6,155 bases of DNA from PVC group bacterium (GTDB lineage Bacteria > Verrucomicrobiota > Kiritimatiellia > SS1-B-03-39 > UBA6053). The stretch is from contig PXDP01000438.1 of the NCBI GenBank assembly GCA_003565035.1, positions 1 to 6,155 of the forward strand, in the 5' to 3' direction. The first letter of the stretch is position 1, and each line of letters starts with the position of its first letter. A program made the position numbers and the translations under genes. Positions 5,613 to 6,155 of this stretch are shown one piece after another. The notes beneath the pieces are model-generated. The model was not told the origin of the DNA. It saw only the letters and a list, made by a program, of their open reading frames with translations, and ran no database searches.

Positions 5613-5651
5613 CCCATAAACACCATATCGCCTTGTATTTATGGGGTTTTT
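5613..5651 (+). terminator. Probable intrinsic terminator downstream of the DUF5131 gene
   Basis: CCCATAAA at 5613-5620 and TTTATGGG at 5638-5645 form a perfect eight-base stem. One G and then five Ts (5647-5651) follow directly, with more T-rich sequence after. The loop is 17 bases. It lies about 140 bases after the DUF5131 stop and is read in the same direction. Confidence -1.
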
Positions 5652-5766
5652 ATGAGTTTTTGGAGTTCAAAATAACCCCCAAAAGAGGCGTTTTTGCCTG
5701 TTTAAAAAACTACCCACTTTAGGGGCTGCTTTCAGCCATATTTACATCCGGCCTGTTCTGCCGGAT

Positions 5767-6155
5767 ATGTCTATATCGGGAATTCACAAAACAGGATTTC
5801 TCATCGCCGCTTCAGCCCAGCGTCAACTGTTTTGGAAGAACTTCAACCGCACCTCCCTCCCAACGCCCGAGTCCTGGCCCCGCGAGCGTAGCCAAAATGG
5901 GCGGGGGCTGGAATGCGTGCCGGGTCCCGATTCGCGGGCTGGGAGCGTCTTTTCCGATTGGAGCGGCCACAGGTGCCAGGGCCGGGGACAAAGGGACATG
6001 ACGCTCAGTCTGCTCAGCCTGTCGGGCATATGCGCCGCCCCAGCGTCACCACTGTGGTCCCGTCCCGTAAGAGGGGTGTCCGGTTGGAAGCCCCCCATTG
6101 TCCGTGGGATGCCAGATCGACGGCCTTTGCCACATGCTACTCGGGTGGCCGTACA
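5767..6155. other. GC-rich right end without a convincing gene
   Basis: A plus-strand frame is open from ATG 5767 to the window end (129 codons) and a minus-strand frame spans 5823-6098. Neither has a Shine-Dalgarno or a recognisable motif, and both translate to Arg/Pro/Ser/Gly-rich, low-quality protein. Structure seen includes CCCCGC 5878-5883 with GCGGGG 5901-5906, TGACGCT 5999-6005 inverted to AGCGTCA 6042-6048, the palindrome GCATATGC 6026-6033, and a direct repeat CCCAGCGTCA at 5816-5825 and 6039-6048. The content may be part of a feature that continues outside the window. Confidence -1.

Larger units (their letters stand above)
5476..5766. other. Hairpin-rich intergenic region after the DUF5131 gene
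   Basis: No gene is supported here, but inverted repeats are dense. They include CCAGC 5490-5494 with GCTGG 5505-5509, CTGAG 5510-5514 with CTCAG 5534-5538, ACGAG 5522-5526 with CTCGT 5540-5544, and the perfect palindrome CCCTTAAGGG at 5549-5558. Further along are GGCTG 5724-5728 with CAGCC 5733-5737 and the strong stem ATCCGGC 5746-5752 with GCCGGAT 5760-5766. Two terminator-like elements are listed separately. The region could be a structured 3' end, a small RNA or a repeat cluster; nothing in it identifies which. Confidence -1.

Noticed and set aside
5823..6098. Minus-strand 91-codon frame at the right end
   Set aside because: It has no ribosome site, no recognisable motif, Arg/Pro/Ser-rich random-looking composition, and competes with an equally open plus-strand frame.

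Overview
This window looks like an accessory stretch of a Gram-negative, GC-rich bacterial chromosome or large mobile element, probably proteobacterial. The signs are a lipoprotein with a standard lipobox, GC-rich genes in families common in proteobacteria (EEP nuclease, CIA30), and good Shine-Dalgarno sites on some genes. The taxonomic call is an inference and is weak. No tRNA, rRNA, CRISPR array, intact transposase or integrase gene was found.

Layout from left to right. (1) Bases 2-640, plus strand: the 3' part of an endonuclease/exonuclease/phosphatase (EEP) family gene that enters from outside the window. (2) Bases 693-1563, minus strand: a compact three-gene operon, visibly richer in A+T than its flanks. 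It encodes a small lipoprotein, a two-helix DUF4190-like membrane protein and a 41-residue single-helix membrane protein, and is read from a good promoter at 1656-1684. (3) Bases 1767-2012, plus strand: an 81-residue XRE/Cro-family regulator, divergent from the envelope operon, with a GTGAC-N4-GTCAC palindrome beside its putative promoter. (4) Bases 2291-3091, plus strand: a secreted CIA30-domain protein with an extra C-terminal helical domain, followed by a possible 33-codon coupled reading frame that may be a gene remnant. (5) Bases 3421-5475, plus strand: the main gene, a 684-residue DUF5131 (phage Gp37/Gp68-like) protein. Its N-terminal cysteine motif is split by an insert of about 180 residues, and it carries a C-terminal domain resembling those of plasmid/phage DNA-binding proteins. 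(6) Bases 5476-6155: no convincing gene. The first half is rich in inverted repeats and includes a probable intrinsic terminator.

How the parts relate. The divergent regulator and the three-gene membrane/lipoprotein operon are the only set with clear signs of joint organisation (compact operon, back-to-back promoters, nearby palindrome). The EEP, CIA30 and DUF5131 genes look like independent cargo. The DUF5131 gene is the most unusual item. Families of this type are often linked to phage or mobile DNA and sometimes have a neighbouring TcmP gene, but none is visible here, so either the gene acts alone or its partner lies outside the window.
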